DNA from: FACHB-T130 sp042747725 | GTDB taxonomy: Bacteria > Cyanobacteriota > Cyanobacteriia > Cyanobacteriales > FACHB-T130 | Assembly (NCBI RefSeq): GCF_042747725.1 | Contig: NZ_JBHZGO010000105.1 | Location: 1 to 64,000 of the forward strand | Direction: 5' to 3' | Length of the DNA: 64,000 nt | Part shown: positions 54,127 to 62,910 of the stretch, in pieces | Layout: every line of letters starts with the position of its first letter | Position numbering within the stretch: position 1 is the stretch's first letter | The notes under the pieces: generated by a model | What the model was told of the DNA's origin: nothing | Database searches by the model: none | Seen by the model: only the letters and a program-made list of their open reading frames with translations | Program-made: the position numbers and the translations under genes

Positions 54127-54288
54127 GTGCCCCTCGTTATCTTGATGATGCTGCTGTTTATCACCAGCTGGTTCTTTTCAGAGGTTTTGGTTTTATTTCC
54201 TTTGAGCATTTTGAATTTAGTATCAATACCCCACTGGTTGGTGATGGCAGGTATCTTGATCTTTTTTGTCTGGTGTTTTGGGGAATAA
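54127..54288 (+). CDS. Candidate 53-residue membrane protein
   Basis: A short plus-strand frame starting at GTG is preceded by AGGAGG (54117-54122), four bases upstream, the strongest ribosome site in this spacer. It encodes a very hydrophobic peptide: PLVILMMLLFITSWFFSEVL, then LFPLSILNLVS and WLVMAGILIFFVWCFGE, which would form two membrane helices. It is too short to judge by family, and I do not recognise it. The alternative reading in another frame (54123-54419) has a mixed, non-protein-like composition. Confidence 0.45.
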   Translation: MPLVILMMLLFITSWFFSEVLVLFPLSILNLVSIPHWLVMAGILIFFVWCFGE

Positions 54289-54511
54289 TGCTCAATTGTG
54301 TGAGTGTCGGCTCAAAAAATAGGGAGCATCTTCAGACTTTTAAACAAACTAATCGGCTCGGATGCCTACCCCAGCCCTATCTGTTCGCAAGGAGAAATTT
54401 TATACCATTTCACTTTTGAGAGATTACACATCAAATCCCCCTAGCGCGACGATCAATTGAGGGCAATAGACAGCTAAAATGTGGCGATAAAAAAGTTAAT
54501 TTGTATTATGT

Positions 54512-54756
54512 CAGGACTTACGCAACTTGCGCGACATAGTAAGGGCAACCACAGGGGGATTGCCCCTACAAAGCAACTTGCGCGACATAGTAAGGGCAAC
54601 CACAGGGGGATTGCCCCTACAAAGCAACATCACTACAGCTGAGGGCAACCACAGGGGGATTGCCCCTACAAAGCAACTTGCGCGACATAGTAAGGGCAAC
54701 CACAGGGAGATTGAACCCGAAAAAACGCTATATGTATAAGCTTTGCGTAAGTCCTG
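54512..54756. mobile_element. MITE, expanded copy with internal tandem units
   Basis: It has the same 14-bp terminal inverted repeats as the copy at 13707-13798 (CAGGACTTACGCAA at 54512-54525, TTGCGTAAGTCCTG at 54743-54756). Here the length is 245 bp because a unit of 49-51 bp is repeated three times before the terminal module. Each unit contains GGGCAACCACAGGGGGATTG followed by CCCCTAC, and GGGCAA pairs with TTGCCC. The element ends two bases before the stop codon of the terminal oxidase gene, so it forms that gene's 3' end. No target duplication is obvious. Confidence 0.85.
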
Positions 54757-54758
54757 CA

Positions 54759-55484
54759 TTACTTAAACATGGGATCGGCTAACTCGCGCTCAACCTCAGC
54801 TTCTGTCACCAGGGGCAGTATAACCTTCTGTTCCGAATAAGGTAGAGAGTGGGGACTCTTAAAGGTTTTCTGAGCATCGGGTTTTTGACACGCCATCATG
54901 GTTTTGACGTGTTCGCCTTCGTCATCCCGGATGTTGACGAAAACGTCATAGAGGTTGTCAACCGCAGGGCGGCGAGATTCTGGGACTACGCCGGTTTGAA
55001 ATTCATCAAATAGGTAGAGATCGCCGTCTCGGTAGTAGTTGATCGCGACTTGGGGTGCTGGTTTAGCTTTCAGTTCGGCTTCATGTTCGCGCAAGAAGGT
55101 GTCGTAGGTATGATGGGCGTGTTCTTCCACCATTTCCATGAAGTTGTAGGCGGTGCGGGGCGAAACGATGTAAAGTGCTACAACTACCCAGTAGTAGAAG
55201 AGGGCTGTGGTTTGGGCAAGGAAGCGATCGCTCCAATGTTTGTTTCCCCCCAACGATTCCATAATCAGCAGGTGGTGCATTTCATTCCAAGATTCGGCGA
55301 AGTGAACCTTGAGCCAGTCAGCTTTTCGCCACCAACCGAGGGTTTCGTAAAGGTGTAAAACTGATAGGAAGGAAAAGTAGGGGACGCGAGCCACTGTTTC
55401 TAGCACGTAGAAGCGCTGATAAGGGCGATCGCGATAAAGCGTGTCGATAACGAACACAAGCACGCCAACGAGAAATCGAATCAT
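54759..55484 (-). CDS. Alternative oxidase, plastid terminal oxidase (PTOX) type
   Basis: This di-iron membrane-bound quinol oxidase would pass electrons from plastoquinol to oxygen, relieving over-reduction of the photosynthetic chain. The 241-residue protein carries the ligand helices: ETVARVPYFS, SWNEMHHLLIMESL (E..H), MVEEHAHHTYDTF and VNIRDDEGEHVKTM (DEGEH), which together supply the four Glu and two His. Its short length without a transit peptide fits the cyanobacterial form. GGGAGG lies five bases before the ATG, a strong ribosome site. Its 3' end is delimited by the expanded MITE. Confidence 0.95.
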   Translation of the reverse strand: MIRFLVGVLVFVIDTLYRDRPYQRFYVLETVARVPYFSFLSVLHLYETLGWWRKADWLKVHFAESWNEMHHLLIMESLGGNKHWSDRFLAQTTALFYYWVVVALYIVSPRTAYNFMEMVEEHAHHTYDTFLREHEAELKAKPAPQVAINYYRDGDLYLFDEFQTGVVPESRRPAVDNLYDVFVNIRDDEGEHVKTMMACQKPDAQKTFKSPHSLPYSEQKVILPLVTEAEVERELADPMFK

Positions 55485-55673
55485 TCAAACCTCCCTTAGG
55501 AGTGAGAAAAGTGGCTAGGAAATCAGCCTGGAGGAAGATGCTGTTGGGTTTTTCTGTCCTCCTACTTCGATCGTAGCGATCCCCGTAGCGATGGGTATCG
55601 CCTGAGTGGGTGAACTAGGGTGAGAAGTCCGAACATTAAGGTTCGGGTTGCCTTGACCTAACAAGAACAGCCG

Positions 55674-55725
55674 CTTCCCTACGTAGCTTCCCACCGCTCC
55701 CTTGGAAGCAAGCTACGTAGGGAAG
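55674..55725. other. 16-bp inverted repeat downstream of sbcC
   Basis: CTTCCCTACGTAGCTT (55674-55689) and its exact inverse (55710-55725) form a 16-bp stem with a 20-base loop, between the sbcC stop and the oxidase gene. There is no T run. It may protect the mRNA end or be a repeat element. Confidence 0.6.
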
Positions 55726-55737
55726 GGGGTGAGGTTC

Positions 55738-58700
55738 CTACAGCACCAAGCTCAACTGAGAACCGTTGGGGGTTTTATACACTTCAATTCGAGTTTGGAA
55801 GGCTTCTTTGAATTGCGGCATATGAGTGACGGTGAGGATGCAGGCGAAGTCAGCAGAGATCGCATTAATCGCAGCAATCAAGCGATCGCATCCTTCCGCA
55901 TCTTGGGTGCCAAATCCCTCATCGATAATCAGCATTTGCAATGCCGTTCCCGCACGCTGCGCCAACAATTTCGCTAAAGCTAGACGAATTGCAAAGTTAA
56001 TCCGAAACGCTTCCCCTCCAGAATAGGTTTCATAAGGACGGGTGCCGCGAGCATCGGCAATTAAAATATCTAAAGTGTCAATCATTTTGCTGGCTTTTTT
56101 TGAGGAACGTCCACTCCGTCCTGCTTTCTGGGTAACAAACTGTACGTGCAACTGGTTTCCACTGAGCCGAGACAGGAGAGTATTCGTTTCTGCTTCCAAT
56201 TGAGGCAGAATATTCTCAATCATCAGCGTCTGGATGCCATTTTTACCAAAAGCTTGCCCTAATTCCTGGTAGACGCGATATTGCTGTCGTACCTTTGAGT
56301 GCTGAATGGTGAGTGCGTCATGCTGAGTTTGGAGAGTTTCTAGATAATGTTGTTGTTGTTGCAAGCTTCCTAACTGGCGTTGCTTCTCGTCGAGTTGCAG
56401 ACGCCGCTGCTGTATCTGCTGCTCAAGGGTTGTAATTTCGGCTTTTGTATCGGGTGTTTGTTGCAACTGTTGAAGGATGGTGTCTACCTGAGTCGCCATC
56501 TGTTGCAAATCTTGCGATCGCATTTGCAACGCCTGAGCCAAATCTTGCGATCGCTTTAATAAGGAAGGATATTGCTGCTGCGCTGAAGCGAGTTCCTGAT
56601 AACGGACTTGCCACGACTGAGACTTGCGTAAAGCGTTTCTGAGGGCATCGTGCTGCGATCGCTCGTAACCAATTTCCGCCATTTCTCGATCGAGTGCTTC
56701 AATCTGCCGCGATAATTCGGAATTTACTTGCAGTTGCTGCATTTGCGATTGCAGATTCGCAATTTTCGCCACCAATTCTGGCATCTGAGCGTCTATTTGA
56801 GCTTGACGCCGTTGCGCTTGTTTAACTTCTGCTTGCTTAATTTCTGCCCAGCGCCAGCGCTCTACGTCGCCTCTGGCTAGGGCATGGTTTTGCTCATTGT
56901 AGTTGAGTTGTTGCAACTGTTGCTCAAGGTGGCGCAGTTCTTCTTGTCGATCGGGTGCGTAGTTGCCAGAGGAAAGCGATCGCTCAATTTGTTGCTTTTC
57001 CACCTCAATTTGTTGCAGGCGCGTCTGGATTTCAGCCATAGCAGAACTTTCCGCTGCCAACTGTCCCCGTTGTTCGCGCAAGGAATCGTAGTTTGCCAAT
57101 GCTTGGGCAATTTCGGCAATTTCCTTGTGCAACCCCTGTAGCTGGTACTCACAAACCGCGAGTAGCCCCTCTACATCCCAGAATTGATCTTGAATTCCCT
57201 GTTGCTGGTTGTGAGTTTTTTGCACCACTAGCTGCCAGTGGTGTTCATCGAGAGGGCGATCGCATAAAGGACAACTGGCATTTGGCGTCTGGATCAGTTG
57301 CAGCTTTTGGTCTATTTCTGCCAGTTTAGTTTCGCATTCTTTTTGAGCCGCCTGGAGGCGATCGCGCGAACTTCGCTGTTGCAGTTCTTTCTCCTGCACC
57401 CGTTCCTGATAGACGCGCTTTTTGTCAAGTTGCTGAATTTGAGTTTGAACTTGTTGTAATTGCTGTTGCAATTGAGGTAAGCGTTTTTGCCTGTCTTGCA
57501 ACTGGGCGGCGGATTTGCGAAGTTCTTCTAATCTGGCAGATAATCGTGCTTGAGAGCGATCGAGTTCCATCTGCACCTGTCCGCGACGTTGCACCAGGGG
57601 CGCGACTTGTAACTGCAACCGATCGAGATAACTGACATAACCCCGCGCCTCTTGGAGTTGTTTTAATCCTGCTTCTACTTCTTCGGTGCGGCTGAGGATT
57701 TGCTGAATATCTGCCCTAGATTGCCGCACCACTTCTAGTTGTCCTTGAGCTTGTCGGAGTTGCCCTTTAAGTTCGTTAATTTGCTGCTCAAGTTGTCGTT
57801 GGAGTTGTTGCCGTTGCTGTTGGGCATCTTGGTAAGCTTGTGACTTAGCGGTGAGCGTTTCTTCCTGGGCTTGCAAATTTTGGTAGTGAGCATATCCAGC
57901 CGTAATTTGTTCTTTTTGATTCAGTAAAGCTTCTAATTGTTGCTGTTGCAGCTGAGTTGTGGCAATTTCTTGCCGATAGCGATCGCAATCTTGTGTGAGA
58001 TTTTGATATTGCTGCCGAACAAAGCTCAGTTGTTGTTCCCAAGTTTGCCGCTGATGCCGGATTGTTAGCAAATTTTGGACTTTTTCATTGTCAACAGCTT
58101 GGGCTTGCTGTAATTCTGTCAGTTGAGTTTCCAGAATTGCTTGTTGTTGAGCGATCGCATCTTTTTGTTGCAGTTGTTGCTTTATCGACTGCAAATTCTG
58201 CTCCAATTGCTCCGCTTGTCCTTTTAATTGGCGGGATAAATCCTTCGCCTGTTCTGCCAATTCTTCATATTGAGACAGTTTCAGCAAATCGGCGAGAATT
58301 TCTTTTCGTTCGCTGGGGCGCTTGAGCATAAACTCATCCGCCCGTCCTTGACGCAGATAAGCCGAATTCACGAAAGTATCGTAATCCAGCTTCAGGTGAT
58401 GAACGATCGCCTCTTGCGTCGCCCGGATTCCGCGCCCGGTTAAAGAGCGAAAATCGCCGGATGATTGGACTTGAAATTCCAGCGATCCACCTTGTCCCCG
58501 GATGCGAGTGCGAATAATGCGATAGGTTTGGCGATCGCATTGGAAGGTGAAATCAACCCGAACTTCTTTAGCACCGGCGTGGATGACATCATCTTCTGTT
58601 GCAGCGCGGCTTTCACCCCAAATCGTCCAGGTGATCGCTTCCAACAGAGAAGATTTACCCGCACCATTAGAACCGCAAATACACGCAGTATGTAGACCGC

Positions 58701-58764
58701 TAAACTCTAAGGTAGCCTCGCGGTAGCTGAGGAAATTTTTGAGAACCAGTTGCAGTGGGATCAT
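55738..58764 (-). CDS. sbcC: Exonuclease subunit SbcC (Rad50-like)
   Basis: SbcC is the ATPase/coiled-coil subunit of the SbcCD nuclease that opens hairpins and protein-blocked DNA ends. The 1008-residue protein has Walker A in CGSNGAGKSSLLEAI (residues 31-45), a long heptad coiled coil very rich in glutamine, and the zinc-hook CPLCDRPLDE (about residue 498). Signature YSGGEAFRINFAIRLALAKL and Walker B/D-loop LIIDEGFGTQDAEG lie at the C-terminus. The partner sbcD is not adjacent. The small gene at 58770-59141 ends five bases upstream and is in the same direction. SbcCD also restrains long palindromes, relevant in this hairpin-rich genome. Confidence 0.95.
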   Translation of the reverse strand: MIPLQLVLKNFLSYREATLEFSGLHTACICGSNGAGKSSLLEAITWTIWGESRAATEDDVIHAGAKEVRVDFTFQCDRQTYRIIRTRIRGQGGSLEFQVQSSGDFRSLTGRGIRATQEAIVHHLKLDYDTFVNSAYLRQGRADEFMLKRPSERKEILADLLKLSQYEELAEQAKDLSRQLKGQAEQLEQNLQSIKQQLQQKDAIAQQQAILETQLTELQQAQAVDNEKVQNLLTIRHQRQTWEQQLSFVRQQYQNLTQDCDRYRQEIATTQLQQQQLEALLNQKEQITAGYAHYQNLQAQEETLTAKSQAYQDAQQQRQQLQRQLEQQINELKGQLRQAQGQLEVVRQSRADIQQILSRTEEVEAGLKQLQEARGYVSYLDRLQLQVAPLVQRRGQVQMELDRSQARLSARLEELRKSAAQLQDRQKRLPQLQQQLQQVQTQIQQLDKKRVYQERVQEKELQQRSSRDRLQAAQKECETKLAEIDQKLQLIQTPNASCPLCDRPLDEHHWQLVVQKTHNQQQGIQDQFWDVEGLLAVCEYQLQGLHKEIAEIAQALANYDSLREQRGQLAAESSAMAEIQTRLQQIEVEKQQIERSLSSGNYAPDRQEELRHLEQQLQQLNYNEQNHALARGDVERWRWAEIKQAEVKQAQRRQAQIDAQMPELVAKIANLQSQMQQLQVNSELSRQIEALDREMAEIGYERSQHDALRNALRKSQSWQVRYQELASAQQQYPSLLKRSQDLAQALQMRSQDLQQMATQVDTILQQLQQTPDTKAEITTLEQQIQQRRLQLDEKQRQLGSLQQQQHYLETLQTQHDALTIQHSKVRQQYRVYQELGQAFGKNGIQTLMIENILPQLEAETNTLLSRLSGNQLHVQFVTQKAGRSGRSSKKASKMIDTLDILIADARGTRPYETYSGGEAFRINFAIRLALAKLLAQRAGTALQMLIIDEGFGTQDAEGCDRLIAAINAISADFACILTVTHMPQFKEAFQTRIEVYKTPNGSQLSLVL

Positions 58765-58769
58765 TCAGG

Positions 58770-59141
58770 CTATAGCGCCATACCTTTTATCAGAAGTAGC
58801 AGTACATCTGCACTATTGTTTAGTTTAGCGGTTGAAAAATCAGGTTTCTGGCGATTAAGACCTAATTTGATGTAAAAATTTCTGCTGAATGGGGATGCGG
58901 CTATAAAATGAAACCCATCTGGTTGATGCGAACATCCTTGGCGAATGGAATTCGCGGCTATACAAACGAAACCAGCGCAGGCGGGTTTTAGAAATACTGC
59001 TAACCACTGCTTTATCTCGGCTTTGCGCCTAGCCTTCTCTTCTCGTTCTTCTCGTATCATCCGCGAAGCAGCTTCGATGATTTCTAAGCGTTCTTCGGTT
59101 GTCATTTGCTTGAGTGCTGCCAAGATTTCTGCTTTTGTCAT
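58770..59141 (-). CDS. Antitoxin-like small protein with repeat-derived C-terminus
   Basis: The first 48 residues (MTKAEILAALKQMTTEERLE, then IIEAASRMIREEREEKARRK) match the helical N-terminus of a common cyanobacterial antitoxin-like family. From about residue 52 the sequence (LKPACAGFVCIAANSIRQG and on) is encoded by the dispersed repeat at 58850-58990. Relatives have an acidic toxin-binding tail instead. The original 3' end has therefore been replaced, and toxin binding is doubtful. No toxin gene is adjacent. It runs five bases before sbcC and may be co-transcribed. A defective gene is the most likely reading. Confidence 0.55.
   Translation of the reverse strand: MTKAEILAALKQMTTEERLEIIEAASRMIREEREEKARRKAEIKQWLAVFLKPACAGFVCIAANSIRQGCSHQPDGFHFIAASPFSRNFYIKLGLNRQKPDFSTAKLNNSADVLLLLIKGMAL
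58850..58990. repeat. Hairpin repeat forming the end of a gene
   Basis: The segment includes GAATGGAATTCGCGGCTATA and CAAACGAAACCAGCGCAGGC followed by GGGTTTTA. Its TATAGCCGCGAATT block (minus strand) is shared with the repeat at 2591-2700. It is translated as the C-terminus of the antitoxin-like protein. Confidence 0.65.
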
Positions 59142-59228
59142 CAGTTTCCTTGGTATGTAGGGAATGCGATCGCATTTCCCTTAGTAATCTTGCCAACTGA
59201 AATCTGGTATTAAACCGATCAACCGCCA

Positions 59229-59343
59229 GCCAGGGGTTTAAACCCCTGGCTAATAGCTGAAGTCCTCTTCTAGAGGACTATTTAAAAGTTTTAGTCCATT
59301 TTAATGGAATGCAACTTGTTAGCCCGGAACTTGAGTTCCGGGC
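59229..59343. repeat. Palindrome cluster between genes
   Basis: Four perfect or near-perfect stems follow each other: a 22-base palindrome at 59229-59250, AGTCCTC/GAGGACT near 59261-59279, CCATTTTAATGG near 59296-59307 and GCCCGGAACT/AGTTCCGGGC at 59322-59343. This mixed cluster is a known style of cyanobacterial intergenic repeat and lies just after the small gene at 59361-59564 (minus). Confidence 0.75.
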
Positions 59344-59360
59344 GGTTTGGCGGTTTTCTT

Positions 59361-59564
59361 CTATTCGCCCTCCCCATCAGGTGGCTCCTGAAATGAGGTT
59401 TTTTGCAGTAGCCAATCCAGATACAACACCAAAATCTGGAGTTTAAAAGCAGTGGTGAGATGCTTGAAGTTGCGATCGCTTAATATCTTCTCTAATAACT
59501 TATCCAGGGCTTTTTCCACGAATTTTTCGGCTACCCACAGTAGAAGCATCAGAACGATGTTCAT
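59361..59564 (-). CDS. Small helical protein, unknown function
   Basis: The 67-residue protein starts MNIVLMLLLWVAEKFVEKAL and continues DKLLEKILSDRNFKHLTTAF to an acidic tail. It has one hydrophobic N-terminal segment followed by amphipathic helices, suggesting a membrane-attached or partner-bound peptide. The start is set at 59564; an AAGG lies ten bases upstream. The frame is open 45 codons further, but that part looks intergenic. It is divergent from the NACHT ATPase, with 152 bases between them, so a functional link is possible but unproven. Confidence 0.5.
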   Translation of the reverse strand: MNIVLMLLLWVAEKFVEKALDKLLEKILSDRNFKHLTTAFKLQILVLYLDWLLQKTSFQEPPDGEGE

Positions 59565-59716
59565 AAAAGAACCTTGAATCACTACTCTTCCAAGATGGCT
59601 GTAATCCTGTCTAGGCAAGGAACGCCCTATGTCTGACTTCGCGTACAAGTTGTATGAGTTGGAAGACAGACACGCAATCGAGGCGAGTAAAATAGGCAAA
59701 AGTTTGTATTTTACTT

Positions 59717-62038
59717 ATGACAGCGCGATCGCTCCAGGCGTCTCCAAAAGGTATCCAGTTGGCAAAACAAGCTCTAATCGCCAACAGATGGAAACAGACT
59801 GATTTAATCGGTGTCGTTTGTATCAGTCGTCAACCGATCTCAAAATTCTTTACAGGTAAAGCAGTTAAAAGCGAGATATTTGTTGGTCTTTGTGAAAAGT
59901 TACGTTTGGATTGGCAGGAGATTGCGGATTTACCTAAAGACGCTGTACCTGTTCCATCTGACCAGAATCAGAAAAACAGCATTGATATTGATGCCCTAGT
60001 GCAAGAGGTACGCGAAAAGATAAAACCCATCATTCAAGAACGCTGCGGGACAATGCGCGTACTGGATATGACTCAGCCGATTGGGTTGAATGATATTTAC
60101 ACCAACGTCAACATTCTGGAGAAAATCACTGGACGGCGGCGTAAAGATATCCCTGAATTACTGCAAGAGTGCAACTCTGAGAATATTGAGCGCTTCGGAC
60201 TCAGCAAAATCACTGAAGAACGAGTGCCCGGACTGGAGGCAGTCGAGAAATATACCAAGCTGATGATCTTGGGGAAGCCTGGGGCTGGCAAAACCACGTT
60301 TTTGAAGTATTTAGCGATTCAGTGCAATCAGCGTGAGTTTCAGGCTGATCGCGTGCCGATTTTTGTCACCCTCAAAGAGTTTGCTGAAGCCACTAATAAA
60401 CCAGGCTTATTAGAATACATCACTCAGCAATTCGCGGGTTGCGGGGTTGTAGAGACAAGGGTTATCGCGTCTCTACAAAATGTAATTAAACACAGCAGGA
60501 CATTGATATTACTCGATGGGCTGGATGAAGTTAGAGAGGAAGACAATAAGCGCGTCTTAAGGGAGATTCGTGATTTCTCTGACCAATATCGTGACAATCA
60601 CTTTGTCATGACCTGTCGAATTGCAGCGCGGGAATATACCTTTGAGAAATTTACAGAGGTAGAAGTTGCTGATTTTGATGCTGAACAAATTACTACCTTT
60701 GCAAACAACTGGTTTAAGAATAAAGCTGTAAAACCAGAAACTTTTATTAAACGCCTCGAAGACAATAACCGAATCAAACAACTAGCCGCCAGTCCGCTAC
60801 TGCTGACGCTGCTATGTTTGGCATTTGAAGAGTCAGGAGATTTTCCGGCGAATCGTTCCGAACTATACAAAGAAGGGCTGGATGCGCTGTTGAAAAAATG
60901 GGATGCCAAGCGCGGGATTCAGCGCGACCAAGTTTACAAAAAGCTATCAATCCAGCGTAAGGAAGATTTACTCAGTAAAATCGCCCTGACTACGTTTAAA
61001 CAGGGGGACTATTTCTTCAAGCAAAAAACAGCCGAGCAATACATCACAGATTACATCCGTAATTTACCTGATGCCAATGCTGACCCGGAAGCATTGCAAC
61101 TAGACAGTGAGGTAGTTTTGCTGTCAATTGAATATCAACACGGGCTATTAGTCGAACGGGCGAAAGCAATTTACTCTTTTTCCCATCTAACATTTCACGA
61201 GTATTTCACTGCTAGAGAAGTTGTTTTTGGAATCCAGCCATTAGAGGAGAGGTTGCAAAATTTAGTCAGCCACATCACCGAAAAACGCTGGCGAGAAGTT
61301 TTCTTTCTAGGGGTTGGGATGTCGCCAAATGCAGATCGTTTACTACAGTTAATGAAACATCAAGTTGATGAAATTTTAGCTGCTGACGAGAAGTTACAGC
61401 AGTTCCTAATGTGGGTAAACGAGAAATCTTTTTCCGTCGAGGTTCCCTACAAGCTAAGTGGTGTTCGAGCTTTTTATTTTGCTTTTGCTCTTGACCGTAA
61501 GATTTACGAAATGCTCCTCGATACTAGGCTTTCTCATTGCTTAAGCCGCGACTTAACTAACGACTTTGGAGATGTTCTTAACAGTAATAGTGATCGCGAT
61601 CGTGCCAGTGTCCTTGCCCTCGACCAATCCCTTCTCTTTGAGCTTAGATTGGCTCGTAACCACGCTCTCGGTGGTAGTGGTGCCAGCAAATATGCTCTTG
61701 AGCCTGAACTCAAGCGTGCCCTCAAACAACTTCAAGAAACCTTAAAAGACCAACAACCTAACTTGATTAAAGATACAAAAGGATATAAAAGTTGGTGGAA
61801 AAATGAAGGTCAGGCTTGGACAGAGCAATTAAAAGACTTAATGATTAAGTATCGCAATATTGGTCATGATTGGCAGTTTAATGAACAGCGGAAGGAAATC
61901 CTAGATCAGTATTACGATGCTAATTTGTTGCTAGTGGAGTGTTTGAATAGCGATTGTTATATCAGCCGTGAGGTACGGCAGGAAATAAAAGATACTTTAT
62001 TGTTACCTATAACAGAAATTGAGAAACGAAAGGTATAA
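59717..62038 (+). CDS. HTH-NACHT STAND ATPase (bacterial NLR-like)
   Basis: The 773-residue protein has an N-terminal XRE-like helix-turn-helix (SRQPISKFFTGKAVKSEIFV, about residues 35-60). A NACHT ATPase follows, with Walker A MILGKPGAGKTTFLKYLAIQ near residue 188, Walker B LILLDGLDEVREED near 265 and FVMTCRIAAREYTFEKFTEV as sensor. SFSHLTFHEYFTAREVVFGI is the NACHT-family closing motif. The C-terminal third is helical and poorly conserved; no LRR, WD40 or effector enzyme is seen. Bacterial NACHT proteins are STAND sensors, several of which defend against phages. An N-terminal HTH instead of a nuclease suggests regulation or DNA targeting. It is followed by a toxin-antitoxin pair. Confidence 0.85.
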   Translation: MTARSLQASPKGIQLAKQALIANRWKQTDLIGVVCISRQPISKFFTGKAVKSEIFVGLCEKLRLDWQEIADLPKDAVPVPSDQNQKNSIDIDALVQEVREKIKPIIQERCGTMRVLDMTQPIGLNDIYTNVNILEKITGRRRKDIPELLQECNSENIERFGLSKITEERVPGLEAVEKYTKLMILGKPGAGKTTFLKYLAIQCNQREFQADRVPIFVTLKEFAEATNKPGLLEYITQQFAGCGVVETRVIASLQNVIKHSRTLILLDGLDEVREEDNKRVLREIRDFSDQYRDNHFVMTCRIAAREYTFEKFTEVEVADFDAEQITTFANNWFKNKAVKPETFIKRLEDNNRIKQLAASPLLLTLLCLAFEESGDFPANRSELYKEGLDALLKKWDAKRGIQRDQVYKKLSIQRKEDLLSKIALTTFKQGDYFFKQKTAEQYITDYIRNLPDANADPEALQLDSEVVLLSIEYQHGLLVERAKAIYSFSHLTFHEYFTAREVVFGIQPLEERLQNLVSHITEKRWREVFFLGVGMSPNADRLLQLMKHQVDEILAADEKLQQFLMWVNEKSFSVEVPYKLSGVRAFYFAFALDRKIYEMLLDTRLSHCLSRDLTNDFGDVLNSNSDRDRASVLALDQSLLFELRLARNHALGGSGASKYALEPELKRALKQLQETLKDQQPNLIKDTKGYKSWWKNEGQAWTEQLKDLMIKYRNIGHDWQFNEQRKEILDQYYDANLLLVECLNSDCYISREVRQEIKDTLLLPITEIEKRKV

Positions 62039-62090
62039 TTATTCTATGGTCAATCAAATATTTAATTATGTTAAGTAAGGAGAAATTATA

Positions 62091-62399
62091 ATGACATACA
62101 AAGTTAACATTTTCATAGAAAAGAATGAATCAGGATATTCTGCATCTTCTCCTGAAATAGCTGGATATCAAGTTCAGGGTGATTCTCTTGACATGGTGTT
62201 TGATAATCTTAAAGAGGCTGTCAAGCAAGACTTAGAAAAAATAACTGTCAAAACAAACGATAAGGTTGATCAACCAATCTGGGAAGTGGCTGAAGATATT
62301 ATTCAAGATATGACAGAAGAGGAAATTAACCAACTGCCCATAAATGGTGCTGAACAGCATGACCATTACATCTACAGAACGCCCAAAATAGAAAGATGA
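62091..62399 (+). CDS. HicB-like antitoxin
   Basis: The 102-residue protein has a HicB/UPF0150-type partial RNase H fold at the N-terminus (YKVNIFIEKNESGYSASSPE, then GYQVQGDSLDMVFDNLKEAV), the usual 'Y...PE..G....G....EA..N..EA' pattern. Its C-terminal half is acidic and helical, as in antitoxins that wrap a toxin. It overlaps the PIN gene by four bases (ATGA), indicating coupled translation. AAGGAGAAATTATA precedes the ATG. Antitoxins of this fold more often pair with HicA; pairing with a PIN toxin is a less common combination. Confidence 0.7.
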   Translation: MTYKVNIFIEKNESGYSASSPEIAGYQVQGDSLDMVFDNLKEAVKQDLEKITVKTNDKVDQPIWEVAEDIIQDMTEEEINQLPINGAEQHDHYIYRTPKIER

Positions 62400-62818
62400 A
62401 AATGGTCTTTGCTGACACTTTCTACTGGATATCCTTAATTAATCCTAGAGATGGGTGGCATAAGCAAGTTCTAGAAGTTACTAAATCGCTCACTCGGACT
62501 CCTATAGTTACTACAGATCAAGTGCTAGTCGAGGTTCTAGCTTTCTACTCAAAATCCGGTACTCGAATGCGTCAGCGGATAGTTCAGCTAGTTAGAAACA
62601 TTATGAATAATTCAAATGTTCAGATAGTTGAACAGACCCATGAATCTTTTCTATCTGGTTTAGATTTATATGAAAGTCGCATCGATAAGGGATACAGCCT
62701 GACTGATGGCATTTCTATGATTACTATGCGGGAATTAGGAATCGCTGAAGTGCTGACGCATGATAAACACTTCACTCAAGAAGGCTTTACGATATTGTTT
62801 AGAAACCTGGACGATTGA
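62396..62818 (+). CDS. PIN-domain ribonuclease toxin (VapC-like)
   Basis: The 140-residue protein is a PIN-domain nuclease. The first catalytic Asp is in MVFADTFYWISLINPRDGWH, a Glu is in TTDQVLVEVLAFYSKSG, and the C-terminal acidic site is in YSLTDGISMITMRELG with D and VLTHDKHF after it. The usual four acidic residues are therefore present, so it should be active on RNA. It is translated from an ATG overlapping the antitoxin stop; a second ATG six bases later is possible. Together with 62091-62399 it is a type II toxin-antitoxin pair just after the NACHT gene. Confidence 0.85.
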   Translation: MKMVFADTFYWISLINPRDGWHKQVLEVTKSLTRTPIVTTDQVLVEVLAFYSKSGTRMRQRIVQLVRNIMNNSNVQIVEQTHESFLSGLDLYESRIDKGYSLTDGISMITMRELGIAEVLTHDKHFTQEGFTILFRNLDD

Positions 62819-62825
62819 ATCGGGT

Positions 62826-62910
62826 TTAGCGCGATCGCATTCTTTCTCCACTTCACTCCAAAGCGCGATCGCATTTTTGGCAATTCTTCCCGAACAGCGC
62901 GATCGCACGT
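62826..62910. repeat. HIP1 octamer cluster
   Basis: Three copies of GCGCGATCGCA occur within 85 bases of spacer after the PIN gene, a much higher density than elsewhere. HIP1 (GCGATCGC) is the over-represented cyanobacterial octamer; a role here is unknown. Confidence 0.7.

Noticed and set aside
54123..54419. 98-codon frame starting at TTG after AGGAGG
   Set aside because: The ribosome site is directly adjacent to the start, the composition is mixed, and the hydrophobic frame from 54127 is better placed.
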